A stretch of 64,000 nucleotides of DNA from Luteipulveratus mongoliensis. GTDB lineage: Bacteria; Actinomycetota; Actinomycetes; Actinomycetales; Dermatophilaceae. Below are positions 41,479 through 50,335 of this stretch, one piece after another; position 1 is the first letter of the stretch, and each line of letters opens with the position of its first letter. Below the pieces are notes generated by a model, which saw only the letters and a list, made by a program, of their open reading frames with translations, was not told where the DNA came from and made no database searches. The DNA lies in the NCBI RefSeq assembly GCF_001190945.1, contig NZ_CP011112.1:4712001-4776000 (forward strand). The letters run 5' to 3'. A program made the position numbers and the translations under genes.

Positions 41479-41733
41479 GTGAACGACCCGTATCGCATCG
41501 ACCAGTCCACACCGCCTCACCCTGTTCCGACACAGGATCAGACCGAACGCCGGACACCCGGCGGTGGCCCGGTCAGCACGCTCCTGTGGGCACTGGTTGC
41601 CGCCAGCATCGGCCTCAACGCCGGCTTCTCGATCGCCGGCCAGGACGTCATCGGGTCCAGCATCGGCGGCGTCGCCGTGATCTGCCTCGGCATCCTGCTG
41701 GTTCGCTACCTGCAGCGTCGGAGGCAGCTGTGA
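41479..41733 (+). CDS. Small two-helix membrane protein
   Basis: This 84-residue protein has a polar, Pro-rich N-terminus (about 35 residues) and two hydrophobic helices (TLLWALVAASIGLNAGFSIA and SSIGGVAVICLGILLVRYL) with a basic end (QRRRQL). I know no family function. The GTG at 41479 follows GGAG by 6 bases. An ATG at 41467 is in frame but has poor spacing. Its stop overlaps the ABC ATPase start. It may assist the exporter or sense for the kinase. Confidence 0.75.
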   Translation: MNDPYRIDQSTPPHPVPTQDQTERRTPGGGPVSTLLWALVAASIGLNAGFSIAGQDVIGSSIGGVAVICLGILLVRYLQRRRQL

Positions 41734-42515
41734 GCCTCTCACTCGCGCGCCTTCGACCGCAGCGCCAGAGCGCGGCAGGTCCGGTCGACCCGGATGCTGC
41801 CGTACAGCTCGTCGACGTCACCAAGACCTACCGCTCAGGGGGCGGTAGCGTCGCGGCGCTCAGCTCGGTGTCGTTGCGGGTCCCGCGGGCGAAATTCCTT
41901 GCTGTCATGGGACGTTCGGGCTCGGGCAAGAGCACGCTGCTGCACTGCGCGGCCGGCCTCGACGTGCCCACCTCCGGGTCGGTCGCGATCGGCGGGACGG
42001 AGGTCTCGCGGCTGTCCGAGACCGAGCGCACCTTGGTCCGCCGAGCACGCGTCGGCTTCGTCTTCCAGTCCTACAACCTCGTCCCGTCGCTCACGATCGA
42101 GCACAACATCACGCTGCCGCTCCGTCTCGCGGGCAGCCCGGTCGACCACGCCTGGCTGGAGTCGGTCGTGGAGCACGTCGGCCTGAGCGACCACCTGCAA
42201 CGCATGCCGTCCGAGCTGTCGGGTGGGCAGCAGCAACGTGCGGCGATCGCACGGGCGCTGGCCGCCGGACCGGACGTGATCTTCGCCGACGAGCCGACCG
42301 GAGCGCTGGACCTCCAGACCGCGACGGACGTGCTGTCGTTGCTGCGGGACCTCACGTCATCCCTTTCGCAGACGGTCGTGATGGTGACGCACGACCCTAT
42401 GGCCGCTGCCTGGGCCGACGACACGGTCGTGATGGCCGACGGACGGATCGACCAGGTGCTACGCGAGCCCGACGCCGCGACGCTCGCGGCTGTGCTGGGC
42501 GGGTACCACTCATGA
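41730..42515 (+). CDS. ABC transporter ATP-binding protein (MacB/LolD type)
   Basis: This 261-residue ATPase has Walker A (MGRSGSGKSTLLHC), the Q-loop (VFQSYNLVPSL), the ABC signature (LSGGQQQRAAIARAL), Walker B with FADEPTGALD, and the H-loop (VMVTHDP). The sequence type goes with FtsX/MacB-like permeases that drive mechanical export rather than substrate import. The GTG start overlaps the small membrane gene's stop, and its stop overlaps the permease ATG. Confidence 0.95.
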   Translation: MSLSLARLRPQRQSAAGPVDPDAAVQLVDVTKTYRSGGGSVAALSSVSLRVPRAKFLAVMGRSGSGKSTLLHCAAGLDVPTSGSVAIGGTEVSRLSETERTLVRRARVGFVFQSYNLVPSLTIEHNITLPLRLAGSPVDHAWLESVVEHVGLSDHLQRMPSELSGGQQQRAAIARALAAGPDVIFADEPTGALDLQTATDVLSLLRDLTSSLSQTVVMVTHDPMAAAWADDTVVMADGRIDQVLREPDAATLAAVLGGYHS

Positions 42516-44998
42516 TTCCCACTCTGAAAGCACGGCTCGGGGAGGTCGTCGCGATCTTCTGCGCCGTCGCCGTCGGGGCCGCGCTGGTCACGGCCTGCGC
42601 GGTGCTTGCCGAGACCGGGTTCAGGTCTCATCTTCCGGCGTCGCGCCTGGCCGGAGCCGATGTCGTGGTGAGCGGCGTCCAGCACGTCGCGCAGGACGAG
42701 GACCTCGACGTGCCGCTGCCGGACCGGGTGCCGGTCGATGAGCGACTGGTCGACCGGGTCCGGGCGGTGCCCGGCGTTGCGGAAGCAACAGGCGATGTGA
42801 GCTTCACGGCGGCGTTGATGGCTGCCGGTCAAGAACCTGGATCGGCCCGCTCGTCGCTAGGCGAGGGACACCCATGGTCACCGAACCTGTTGTTGGACAG
42901 TCACTTTCGCGGTCACGCCCCACAGGGTGACAACGATGTCGCGGTGACCGAGTCAACGGCCGAGCGCCTCGGCGTACGGCCCGGCGACCGCATCGACGCG
43001 GTGCTCGCCGGTCGTCGTACGTCCCTGACCATCACCGCTGTCGTCGCCGCCCCAGGGGGAGACGCCTACGTCACGCCGAGTATCGCGCACCGGCTCGCCC
43101 GGCCCGGCGTCGTCGACCTGATCGCGCTCCGAGCCACGCCCGGCACCGATGTCGCCCAGCTCGCGACGCGCGTACGGCAGGCCCTCGGGGGCGACCTCAC
43201 CGTCTCCACCGGCGACCGGATCGGCGACGCCGAGAACCCCGCCGGCGCGGCCGGCCGCGGTGAGATGGTCACGTTCGCCATGTCACTCGGCGGCGTCGTG
43301 GTGCTGCTGGTGGCGTTCCTGGTCGCGGGCGCCGTCTCGATCTCGGTGACCAACCGCTCGCGCGAGCTCGCCCTCCTACGGGCAGTCGGCGCCACTCCCC
43401 GACAGGTTCGGAGCATGGTCGCGCGTCAGGCGACCCGGGTGGCGATCGGTGCTCTGCTGGTCGGAGCGGCCGGGGGCTACGCGCTGTCGGTCCCACTGCA
43501 GGGCGTGCTCGGCAGCTCTGGCCTGATGTCCACCGAGCTGCCCCTCGCGTGGAGCCCATTCCCCGTCCTGGCAGCCGGCGCCCTGCTGCTCATCACCACG
43601 CAGGTCGCATCGCGCGCGGCGTCCCGTGGCGTCTCACGGCGTCCTGCGACGGAGGCCGTGCGCGACACCCAGATCGAGCCCTCGGCCGGTGGGCGGTGGC
43701 GCACCCGCGTCGGACTGGGCTTGCTGGCTATCTCTGGCGGTGCGGCCGTGGTCCCCCTGATCGCGCACAGTGAGGCCGCACTCATCAGCGCCGCCTCCGG
43801 CACTCTCCTCGCGATCGTCGGCCTCTCTCTAGTGGGACCGGCTCTGGTGACCTGGACCGGCTCGCGGCTGCGGCGACGACTCGGGTCGTCGGCATCACCG
43901 AGCGGCTGGCTCGCGCTGAGCAACACGACCGCGTACGCCGTCCGCACCGGTGGCGCGTTGTCCGTGCTCGCGCTCGCGATCGCTCTCACCGTCACCCAGC
44001 TCTACACACAGACCACGTTGTCGGCCGTGAGCAGTCGCGATGTCGCGGCGGCCAACCATGCTTCGCTCACCGTCACGGCAGGGCCGGTCGGCGGGGTGAC
44101 TCCCGAGGCCCTGGCCGACGTACGCCGTTCTCCCGGTGTCGGATTCGCCGTTCCTCTGGTGTCGAGCAGCGTGGTCTGGACATCTCTTGAGGATGGCAGT
44201 CCGAAGGCCGAGGCCTACCCGATGACCGCCCTCGGCCACGATGCGGAGAAGGTCCTCGACCTCGATGTGAGCGACGGAAACCTGCACAACCTGCGGGGCG
44301 ACACGGTCGCGCTGGACTCCTCCACCGCCTGGTCCCATGGCATCGACATCGGCGAGCGAGTCACCTTGGTCCTGGCGGACGGGACACGGGTCCGGCCACT
44401 TCTCGTGGCGACCTATCGGCGCAGCTTCGGGTTCGGCAAAGTCGTCCTCTCGACCGACGTGCTGGGCGAAAGGCGTTCGTACGACACGGTTCTCGTCGCA
44501 GGGTCGAGCGATCGCCCGGCCGATGCGACTGCCGTACGACACTCACTCGCCGCCCACCCGGGCACGATGGTCGACCCAGGCGCAGGCGTACCAGGACTGT
44601 CCGGCTCGGGCGAGGACCCCGGGCGATGGGCAAGCCTGCTCGTCACGCTCACCCTGCTCGGCTACGTCCTGCTGGGCGTCGCGAACCGACTCGTCGCCAC
44701 CACGGGCCGCCGTCGGTCGGAGTGGGCGACCCTGCGGGCGATCGGCGCCACACCGGCACAGGTGCTGAGCATGGTGCGCGCGGAGGTCGGTCTTGTCTGC
44801 TTTGGTGCCGCAGCTGCCGGCGCCCTGATCTCCCTCGGCCCGATGACGATGATCAGCGCCGGACTCGTGCATCAACCGTGGCCCCAGGGGCCGTTCTGGG
44901 CGGTCGTGCTGATCTGTGCTGGGGTCGGCGGATCGGCTTACGCCGCAACGTTGCTCCCCGCTCGACGCGTGCTGCGCTCGCTGGAGGCGACGCAATGA
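42512..44998 (+). CDS. FtsX-like ABC permease
   Basis: This 828-residue protein carries two FtsX-like permease domains. An N-terminal helix precedes a large extracytoplasmic domain (about 30-230), then three helices (MSLGGVVVLLVAFLVAGAVSISVTNRSRELALLRAVGATPRQVRSMV). A middle helix pair precedes a second external domain, and the last helices include the repeat of the SEWATLRAIGATPAQVLSMVRAE motif. It is the two-repeat type found in antimicrobial peptide or lipid export systems. A two-component system is divergent, which suits a drug- or peptide-induced exporter. Confidence 0.93.
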   Translation: MIPTLKARLGEVVAIFCAVAVGAALVTACAVLAETGFRSHLPASRLAGADVVVSGVQHVAQDEDLDVPLPDRVPVDERLVDRVRAVPGVAEATGDVSFTAALMAAGQEPGSARSSLGEGHPWSPNLLLDSHFRGHAPQGDNDVAVTESTAERLGVRPGDRIDAVLAGRRTSLTITAVVAAPGGDAYVTPSIAHRLARPGVVDLIALRATPGTDVAQLATRVRQALGGDLTVSTGDRIGDAENPAGAAGRGEMVTFAMSLGGVVVLLVAFLVAGAVSISVTNRSRELALLRAVGATPRQVRSMVARQATRVAIGALLVGAAGGYALSVPLQGVLGSSGLMSTELPLAWSPFPVLAAGALLLITTQVASRAASRGVSRRPATEAVRDTQIEPSAGGRWRTRVGLGLLAISGGAAVVPLIAHSEAALISAASGTLLAIVGLSLVGPALVTWTGSRLRRRLGSSASPSGWLALSNTTAYAVRTGGALSVLALAIALTVTQLYTQTTLSAVSSRDVAAANHASLTVTAGPVGGVTPEALADVRRSPGVGFAVPLVSSSVVWTSLEDGSPKAEAYPMTALGHDAEKVLDLDVSDGNLHNLRGDTVALDSSTAWSHGIDIGERVTLVLADGTRVRPLLVATYRRSFGFGKVVLSTDVLGERRSYDTVLVAGSSDRPADATAVRHSLAAHPGTMVDPGAGVPGLSGSGEDPGRWASLLVTLTLLGYVLLGVANRLVATTGRRRSEWATLRAIGATPAQVLSMVRAEVGLVCFGAAAAGALISLGPMTMISAGLVHQPWPQGPFWAVVLICAGVGGSAYAATLLPARRVLRSLEATQ

Positions 44999-45002
44999 AG
45001 GG

Positions 45003-45641
45003 CTACTGCCCTGCTTGCTGGGCCTGCCGACGCAGCCGGACGTCGTACGGCTCTCGCGGGATGTCCCGCACCTCGCCCAGGCTGCCCCACTCATTGCGAC
45101 CCAGCCGCGCCATCGGGCGCATCAGATCGATCCGCGGATGCGGATGGCCGTCGCTGTCATCGACGACAGCGGGGTCGAGGGCGATGTGCTGGACGCGTCC
45201 CATCACAACCGTTGAGTCGCCGAGCTCGATGGTGCGCTCCAGGACGCACTCGAGCGCCACGGGTGAGTCGGCGACCCGGCTGGGCGCGACCGTGCGCGAC
45301 GGCTCGCGCTCGATGCCCACGGTGTCGAACTCGCTCTCATCCCGCGGGAAGTCGGTCGCCGACTCGTTGATCACGCGCGTCAACCACTCGGGCGCGAACG
45401 ACACCACGAACTGGCCCGTCTCCTCGACGTTGCGCAATGAGTCCTTGCGCCCGACCGAGGTGAACTGGACGATCGGCGGGCGCACGCACGAGATCGTGAA
45501 GAACGAGTGGGGTGCGAGATTGTCGACACCGGCCGCCGAACGGGTCGACACCCAGGCGATCGGACGAGGTACGACGCTCGCCGTCAGCAGGCGGTAGGTC
45601 ACATCCGGATCCAGCTCAGCCACGTCCAGCTCAGTCCGCAT
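45003..45641 (-). CDS. Flavin reductase-like FMN-binding protein
   Basis: This 212-residue protein of the flavin reductase-like split-barrel family shows LLTASVVPRPIAWVSTRSAAGVDNLAPHSFFTISCVRPPIVQFTSVGRKDSLRNVEETGQFVVSFAPEWL. It resembles the group that binds FMN and may supply reduced flavin to monooxygenases such as those at 36091-38667, though it is not in that operon. ATG start at 45641. It runs towards the exporter gene, with 4 bases between the stops. Confidence 0.88.
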   Translation of the reverse strand: MRTELDVAELDPDVTYRLLTASVVPRPIAWVSTRSAAGVDNLAPHSFFTISCVRPPIVQFTSVGRKDSLRNVEETGQFVVSFAPEWLTRVINESATDFPRDESEFDTVGIEREPSRTVAPSRVADSPVALECVLERTIELGDSTVVMGRVQHIALDPAVVDDSDGHPHPRIDLMRPMARLGRNEWGSLGEVRDIPREPYDVRLRRQAQQAGQ

Positions 45642-45663
45642 GCAGCTATCTTCCCGAGTCCTG

Positions 45664-45739
45664 ACCGAGAGGCATACCTCTCGTCCGAGAGGCAGACGCC
45701 GGGCGTACGCCTGTCGATGTGAAGGTGTGCCTCTCGGCG
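45664..45739. repeat. Repeat family B, copy
   Basis: CCGAGAGGCATACC near the left end pairs with GGTGTGCCTCTCGG at the right, and an internal CCGAGAGGCAGACGCC unit repeats the motif. Here the element lies between two divergent starts (flavin reductase and radA), so it cannot be a simple terminator. It must lie in or next to both promoters. Confidence 0.78.
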
Positions 45740-45782
45740 GGTTGCGGGCTTGCTGTCGGTGGCCTCCCCTAGCGTGCGCGGC

Positions 45783-47309
45783 ATGGCTTCGAAGACCGCG
45801 CGTGCCCGTTCGACCTTCCGTTGCGCCGAGTGCGGGTGGTCGACGGTCAAGTGGGTCGGCCGGTGCGGTGAGTGCCAGGCGTGGGGCACGGTGGCCGAGG
45901 CAGGCAATGCTCCTGCCCGTACGCCGCCCGCCTCCGTCGTCGAGCGCCCGGCGGTCCCGATCGGCCAGGTCGACGCCACACTCGCGCAGGCACGGTCGAC
46001 CGGAGTCGGCGAGTTCGACCGGGTGCTCGGCGGTGGGCTGGTGCCCGGCGCCGTGGTCCTGGTCGCCGGCGAGCCCGGCATCGGCAAGTCGACGCTGCTG
46101 CTCGATGTCGCTGCCCGTGCCGCGAAGGAGTCACGCAGCGTCCTCTATGTCAGCGGTGAGGAGTCCGCAGCGCAGGTCCGCCTGCGGGCCGAGCGCATCG
46201 AGGCTCTCGCCCCGTCGCTCTTCCTCGCGAGCGAGACCGACCTCGGCACCGTGCTGGCGCAGATGGAGCAGGTCCAGCCGGACCTCGTGGTCGTCGACTC
46301 CGTGCAGACCATCGCGTCGACCGAGATCGAAGGCGCCGCAGGCAATGTCGCGCAGGTTCGCGAGGTCGCGGCCTCGGTCATCCAGTACGCCAAGGCCCGC
46401 AACATCGCAGTTCTGCTCGTCGGCCACGTCACCAAGGACGGCTCCATTGCCGGGCCGCGCGTGCTGGAGCACCTGGTCGACGTGGTCATCCAGTTCGAGG
46501 GCGACCGGCACTCCCGCCTGCGTCTGGTCCGCGCGGTGAAGAACCGCTACGGGCCGACCGACGAGGTGGGTTGCTTCGACCTGTCGGACGTCGGCATCGT
46601 CGAGCTGCCGGACCCGAGCGGGCTGTTCCTGAGCCAGCGCGACGAGCCCGTGCCCGGCACCTGCGTCACGGTGGCGCTGGAGGGGCGCAGGCCCCTGGTG
46701 ACCGAGGTGCAGGCACTGCTGGTGCCGTCCAACGGAGGCTCGCCTCGTCGTACGACCAGCGGCGTGGACGGCTCGCGCACCGCGATGATCCTCGCCGTCC
46801 TCGACCGCCGCGTCGGCGTGCCGGTCCGCCAGTCCGACTGCTACGTCTCGACGGTCGGCGGCGCCCGACTCAGTGAGCCCGCAGCCGATCTCGCCGTCGC
46901 GCTCGCCCTGGTCAGCTCGGCGATCGAGCAGCCGCTGCCTCCGCGCACCATCGCCTTCGGTGAGGTCGGGCTCGCCGGCGAAGTGCGAGCCGTGGCCGGC
47001 GTCGCGCGCCGACTGGCCGAGGCCGCCCGCATCGGATTCACCCACGCGGTCATTCCCCGGGGAGCACTCGGCGACAAGCCCGGTCCCGAGTCGATGACCG
47101 TCCTCGAGGTGGCGGACCTGGCCGCGGCCGTCGCCGCCGTGCACCCTGCCGGCGACCGACCGCGCACCGATCCACCGCGCGACGACCGCCGCCCCGAGCT
47201 GGACGCCTTCCTGGCTGACATGCAGCGCCAGACCGCTCACCGGCAGGCGTACGCCGAGCAGGCACCCACGCGTACATCGGGTCCAGGGCCTGGACTGCAC
47301 TCGGTCTGA
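45783..47309 (+). CDS. radA: DNA repair protein RadA
   Basis: RadA is a RecA-like ATPase that helps branch migration and recombination repair. The 508-residue protein has the N-terminal zinc finger (C14, C17, C28, C31 in FRCAECGWSTVKWVGRCGEC), Walker A at 97-104 (GEPGIGKST), the RadA-specific KNRYGPTDE at 253 and a C-terminal Lon protease-like domain without the catalytic Ser/Lys dyad pattern (VGGARLSEPAADLAVALAL). The tail is about 40 residues longer than usual. ATG 45783 is taken as the start. In many actinobacteria disA follows directly, but here it is 14 kb away. Confidence 0.96.
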   Translation: MASKTARARSTFRCAECGWSTVKWVGRCGECQAWGTVAEAGNAPARTPPASVVERPAVPIGQVDATLAQARSTGVGEFDRVLGGGLVPGAVVLVAGEPGIGKSTLLLDVAARAAKESRSVLYVSGEESAAQVRLRAERIEALAPSLFLASETDLGTVLAQMEQVQPDLVVVDSVQTIASTEIEGAAGNVAQVREVAASVIQYAKARNIAVLLVGHVTKDGSIAGPRVLEHLVDVVIQFEGDRHSRLRLVRAVKNRYGPTDEVGCFDLSDVGIVELPDPSGLFLSQRDEPVPGTCVTVALEGRRPLVTEVQALLVPSNGGSPRRTTSGVDGSRTAMILAVLDRRVGVPVRQSDCYVSTVGGARLSEPAADLAVALALVSSAIEQPLPPRTIAFGEVGLAGEVRAVAGVARRLAEAARIGFTHAVIPRGALGDKPGPESMTVLEVADLAAAVAAVHPAGDRPRTDPPRDDRRPELDAFLADMQRQTAHRQAYAEQAPTRTSGPGPGLHSV

Positions 47310-47373
47310 GCCCGGACGCCGCTGCGCGAACCGCGCAGCTCACAGCACGGCAAATCGGCGTTCACGGAAATCG

Positions 47374-47396
47374 TTTGCGTTCACTTCTTGACGACA
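47374..47396. promoter_or_regulatory. ROK-operon regulatory box, copy 1
   Basis: This 23-base segment, starting TTTGCGTTCAC and ending TTGACGACA, is repeated with 21 identical bases at 48606. It lies 29 bases upstream of the ROK gene start. The TTGACG part can act as a -35. It is probably the operator and promoter element recognised by the ROK protein. Confidence 0.65.
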
Positions 47397-47424
47397 GACC
47401 ATCCCCAGGGCAGGCTCACCTCCC

Positions 47425-48663
47425 GTGACGTCGCCACCGCCTTCAGGACCCGGCCGCCCCGGTTCTCAGACTGCGCTGCGCCGTCGCAACCGCCAGACCG
47501 TCGTGCATGCGCTGCTGGCCAACGGCCCCGCCACGCAAGCCGAGCTGGCCCGCCAGACCGGGCTCTCCAACGCCACGGTCTCCAACATCGTCAAGGAGCT
47601 GGCCCAAGAGGGTCTGGCGGTCACCGAACCCACCACGAGCTCTGGTCGGCGAGCCCTGTCCGTACGCCTTCAAGGCACTCGCGCGGTCGCGGCCGGCTTC
47701 GATGTCGGGCGGCGCCATCTGCGGGTTGTGCTGGCGACTGTCGGCTACGAGGTGCTGGCCGAGGACGCCATCGCGCTGCCCATCGGACACAGCGCCGAGG
47801 ACGGTCTGGACGCGGCCGCCGCGATGCTCGACAAGCTGGTCGACAAGGCCGGTATCGAGCGGCGTGCGGTCATCGGTGCCGGGGTCGGACTGCCCGGTCC
47901 GATCGAGCGCGAGCGCGGGACCGTGCTGGACGGCGCGATCCTCCCGGCCTGGATCGGGACCAACGTGCCGAAGGCCTTCGGCGAACGTCTGGGACTTGAG
48001 GTTCTGGTCGACAATGACGCCAATCTCGGGGCGATGGCCGAGATCGCCTGGGGCGAGCGACAGGACGCGACGGAGCTGATCTTCGTCAAGGTCGGCACGG
48101 GCATCGGAGCGGGCCTGGTGATCGGCGGCAAGCTGCACTACGGCGCACTCGGGACGGCGGGCGAGATCGGCCATACGACCGTTGATCCGCAAGGTCCATT
48201 CTGTCGCTGTGGCAACCGCGGCTGCCTCGAGACACTGGCTTCCACCTCGACCATGATCGAGTCCCTCGCGCCCAGCACGACCGGTCCCGTCAGCACCGCT
48301 GACATCGTCCGTCGGGGGCTCGAGGGCGACTCCGCAACGTTGCGCGTGATCGACGACGCGGGCTTCGTGCTCGGTCGTGTCATGGCCAGCCTGGCCAACT
48401 TCGTCAACCCGCAGGTCATCGTGGTCGGCGGACCGCTCGCCGCCCTCGGAGATGCGTTCCTGGACCCAATTCGTCGGGGTCTCGTCCGTCACGCCGTGCC
48501 CGTCGTGGGCGAGACCACCCAGATCGTCGTCTCGTCCCTAGGGGACCGCGCCGAAGCGCTTGGGGCGGCCTCGCTCGTCCTCCAGCATGCGGGACTCAAC
48601 TCGTCTTTGCGTTCATTGCTTGACGACAAGGCGGTTGACGGGTTAACTGCTCGCCACGTGTGA
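47425..48663 (+). CDS. ROK-family transcriptional repressor
   Basis: This 412-residue protein has an N-terminal winged helix ([42 protein letters not shown]) followed by a sugar kinase-like ROK domain: [58 protein letters not shown], and the zinc motif [22 protein letters not shown]. It probably binds a sugar and regulates the transporter genes that follow. A GTG start is used. Its last 60 bases contain the second copy of the box found upstream of its own gene. Confidence 0.94.
   Translation: MTSPPPSGPGRPGSQTALRRRNRQTVVHALLANGPATQAELARQTGLSNATVSNIVKELAQEGLAVTEPTTSSGRRALSVRLQGTRAVAAGFDVGRRHLRVVLATVGYEVLAEDAIALPIGHSAEDGLDAAAAMLDKLVDKAGIERRAVIGAGVGLPGPIERERGTVLDGAILPAWIGTNVPKAFGERLGLEVLVDNDANLGAMAEIAWGERQDATELIFVKVGTGIGAGLVIGGKLHYGALGTAGEIGHTTVDPQGPFCRCGNRGCLETLASTSTMIESLAPSTTGPVSTADIVRRGLEGDSATLRVIDDAGFVLGRVMASLANFVNPQVIVVGGPLAALGDAFLDPIRRGLVRHAVPVVGETTQIVVSSLGDRAEALGAASLVLQHAGLNSSLRSLLDDKAVDGLTARHV
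48606..48628. promoter_or_regulatory. ROK-operon regulatory box, copy 2 (inside rok 3' end)
   Basis: TTTGCGTTCATTGCTTGACG is followed by ACA; 21 of 23 bases equal the box at 47374. It overlaps the end of the ROK coding sequence and lies about 110 bases before the transporter ATPase start. The two genes thus carry the same element although one is within coding sequence. Confidence 0.65.
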
Positions 48664-48740
48664 TCTACCCCATAGCTCGTGACAAACCGTCGCCCCGCGC
48701 CGCCGCGCGACTCGGGGCCGCAGACCGAAGGACCCAAGAG

Positions 48741-50309
48741 ATGCCGGACCCCCTGGACGCTACGCAGGCGAACCCGTCGGCGTACCTCTTGCGGATGCAG
48801 TCGATCACCAAGGAATTCCCGGGCGTCAAGGCGCTCGACGACGTCAACCTCGACGTCACCGAAGGTGAGATCCACGCGATCTGCGGCGAGAACGGCGCCG
48901 GCAAGTCAACGCTGATGAAGGTGCTGTCCGGCGTCTACCCGCACGGGTCGTACGACGGTCACATCACGTTTCGGGGTCAGCCGGCCGAGTTCAAGAACAT
49001 CCGGGAGTCCGAGGCCGAGGGCATCGTGATCATCCACCAGGAGCTCGCGCTCATCCCCGAGCTGTCGATCACCGAGAACATCTTCCTCGGCAACGAGCCC
49101 TCCAAGCGCGGCGTCATCGACTGGCGGTTCGCCAAGGCGCGCGCGATCGAGCTGTTGGCCCGCGTCGGCCTGCGCGAGGACCCCGACACCGCGATCAAGA
49201 ACATCGGCGTCGGCAAGCAGCAGCTGGTCGAGATCGCCAAGGCCCTCAGCAAGGACGTCCGGCTGCTGATCCTCGATGAGCCGACGGCCGCGCTCAACGA
49301 GACCGACTCCGCCCACCTGCTCGGCCTGATCAAGGACCTGCAGACCAAGGGCATCACCTCGATCATGATCAGCCACAAGCTCAACGAGCTCGAGGCGATC
49401 GCCGACTCGATCACCATCCTGCGCGACGGCCACACGATCGAGACGCTCGACGTCAGCGCTGGCGGCGTCGACGAGGACCGGATCATCAAGGGCATGGTCG
49501 GCCGGACGCTGGAGTCCCGCTTCCCCGACCACACCCCCAAGATCGGCGAGGTCTTCTTCGAGGTCCAGAACTGGACGGTCCGCCACCCGCAGATCGCCGA
49601 GCGGCTGGTCTGCAAGAACGCCAGCTTCACCGTTCGCCGCGGCGAGATCGTCGGCTTCGCCGGCCTCATGGGCGCAGGGCGCACCGAGCTGGCCCGGTCC
49701 GTCTTCGGGCGCTCATACGGCGTCTACCAGGCCGGCCGAATCATCAAGGACGGCAAGGAGATCCACCCGCGCAGCGTCTCCCAAGCCATTGATGCCGGCC
49801 TCGGATATGTCACCGAGGACCGGAAGTCCCTGGGCCTCAACCTCCTCGACGACATCAAGGCGACGACCGTCTCGGCGGGCCTGAAGAAGATCGCGCACAA
49901 CACCATCGTCGACCGCAGCGAGGAACACACCGTCGCCGAGCGCTACCGCAAGTTGCTGCGCACCAAGGCACCGACCGTCGATGAGGGCGTGTCCAATCTC
50001 TCGGGCGGCAACCAGCAGAAGGTCGTGCTGTCCAAGTGGATGTTCACCGACCCCGACCTCCTGATCCTCGATGAGCCGACGCGCGGTATCGACGTCGGCG
50101 CCAAGTTCGAGATCTACGGGATCATCCAGGCCCTCGCCGACCAAGGCAAGGGCGTCATCGTCATCTCCTCCGAGCTGCCCGAGCTGCTCGGTCTGTCCGA
50201 CCGCATCTACACGATCTTCGAGGGCGCCGTCACCGGCGAGCTCGCGCGCGACGAGGCCGACCAGGAAAACCTGATGCGCCTGATGACCACTCCCGCCAAA
50301 TCCGCCTGA
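48741..50309 (+). CDS. mmsA: Multiple-monosaccharide ABC transporter, ATP-binding protein
   Basis: This 522-residue duplicated ATPase of the sugar CUT2 type is close to MmsA/GguA. The first half has [17 protein letters not shown] and [11 protein letters not shown]. The second half has a degenerate Walker A ([16 protein letters not shown]) and [36 protein letters not shown]. It powers uptake of pentoses or hexoses with the permease and binding protein downstream. I chose ATG 48741, with GAAGGA upstream. Confidence 0.94.
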   Translation: MPDPLDATQANPSAYLLRMQSITKEFPGVKALDDVNLDVTEGEIHAICGENGAGKSTLMKVLSGVYPHGSYDGHITFRGQPAEFKNIRESEAEGIVIIHQELALIPELSITENIFLGNEPSKRGVIDWRFAKARAIELLARVGLREDPDTAIKNIGVGKQQLVEIAKALSKDVRLLILDEPTAALNETDSAHLLGLIKDLQTKGITSIMISHKLNELEAIADSITILRDGHTIETLDVSAGGVDEDRIIKGMVGRTLESRFPDHTPKIGEVFFEVQNWTVRHPQIAERLVCKNASFTVRRGEIVGFAGLMGAGRTELARSVFGRSYGVYQAGRIIKDGKEIHPRSVSQAIDAGLGYVTEDRKSLGLNLLDDIKATTVSAGLKKIAHNTIVDRSEEHTVAERYRKLLRTKAPTVDEGVSNLSGGNQQKVVLSKWMFTDPDLLILDEPTRGIDVGAKFEIYGIIQALADQGKGVIVISSELPELLGLSDRIYTIFEGAVTGELARDEADQENLMRLMTTPAKSA

Positions 50310-50335
50310 CCGGCCGCAGACGAAGGAATCCCTCC

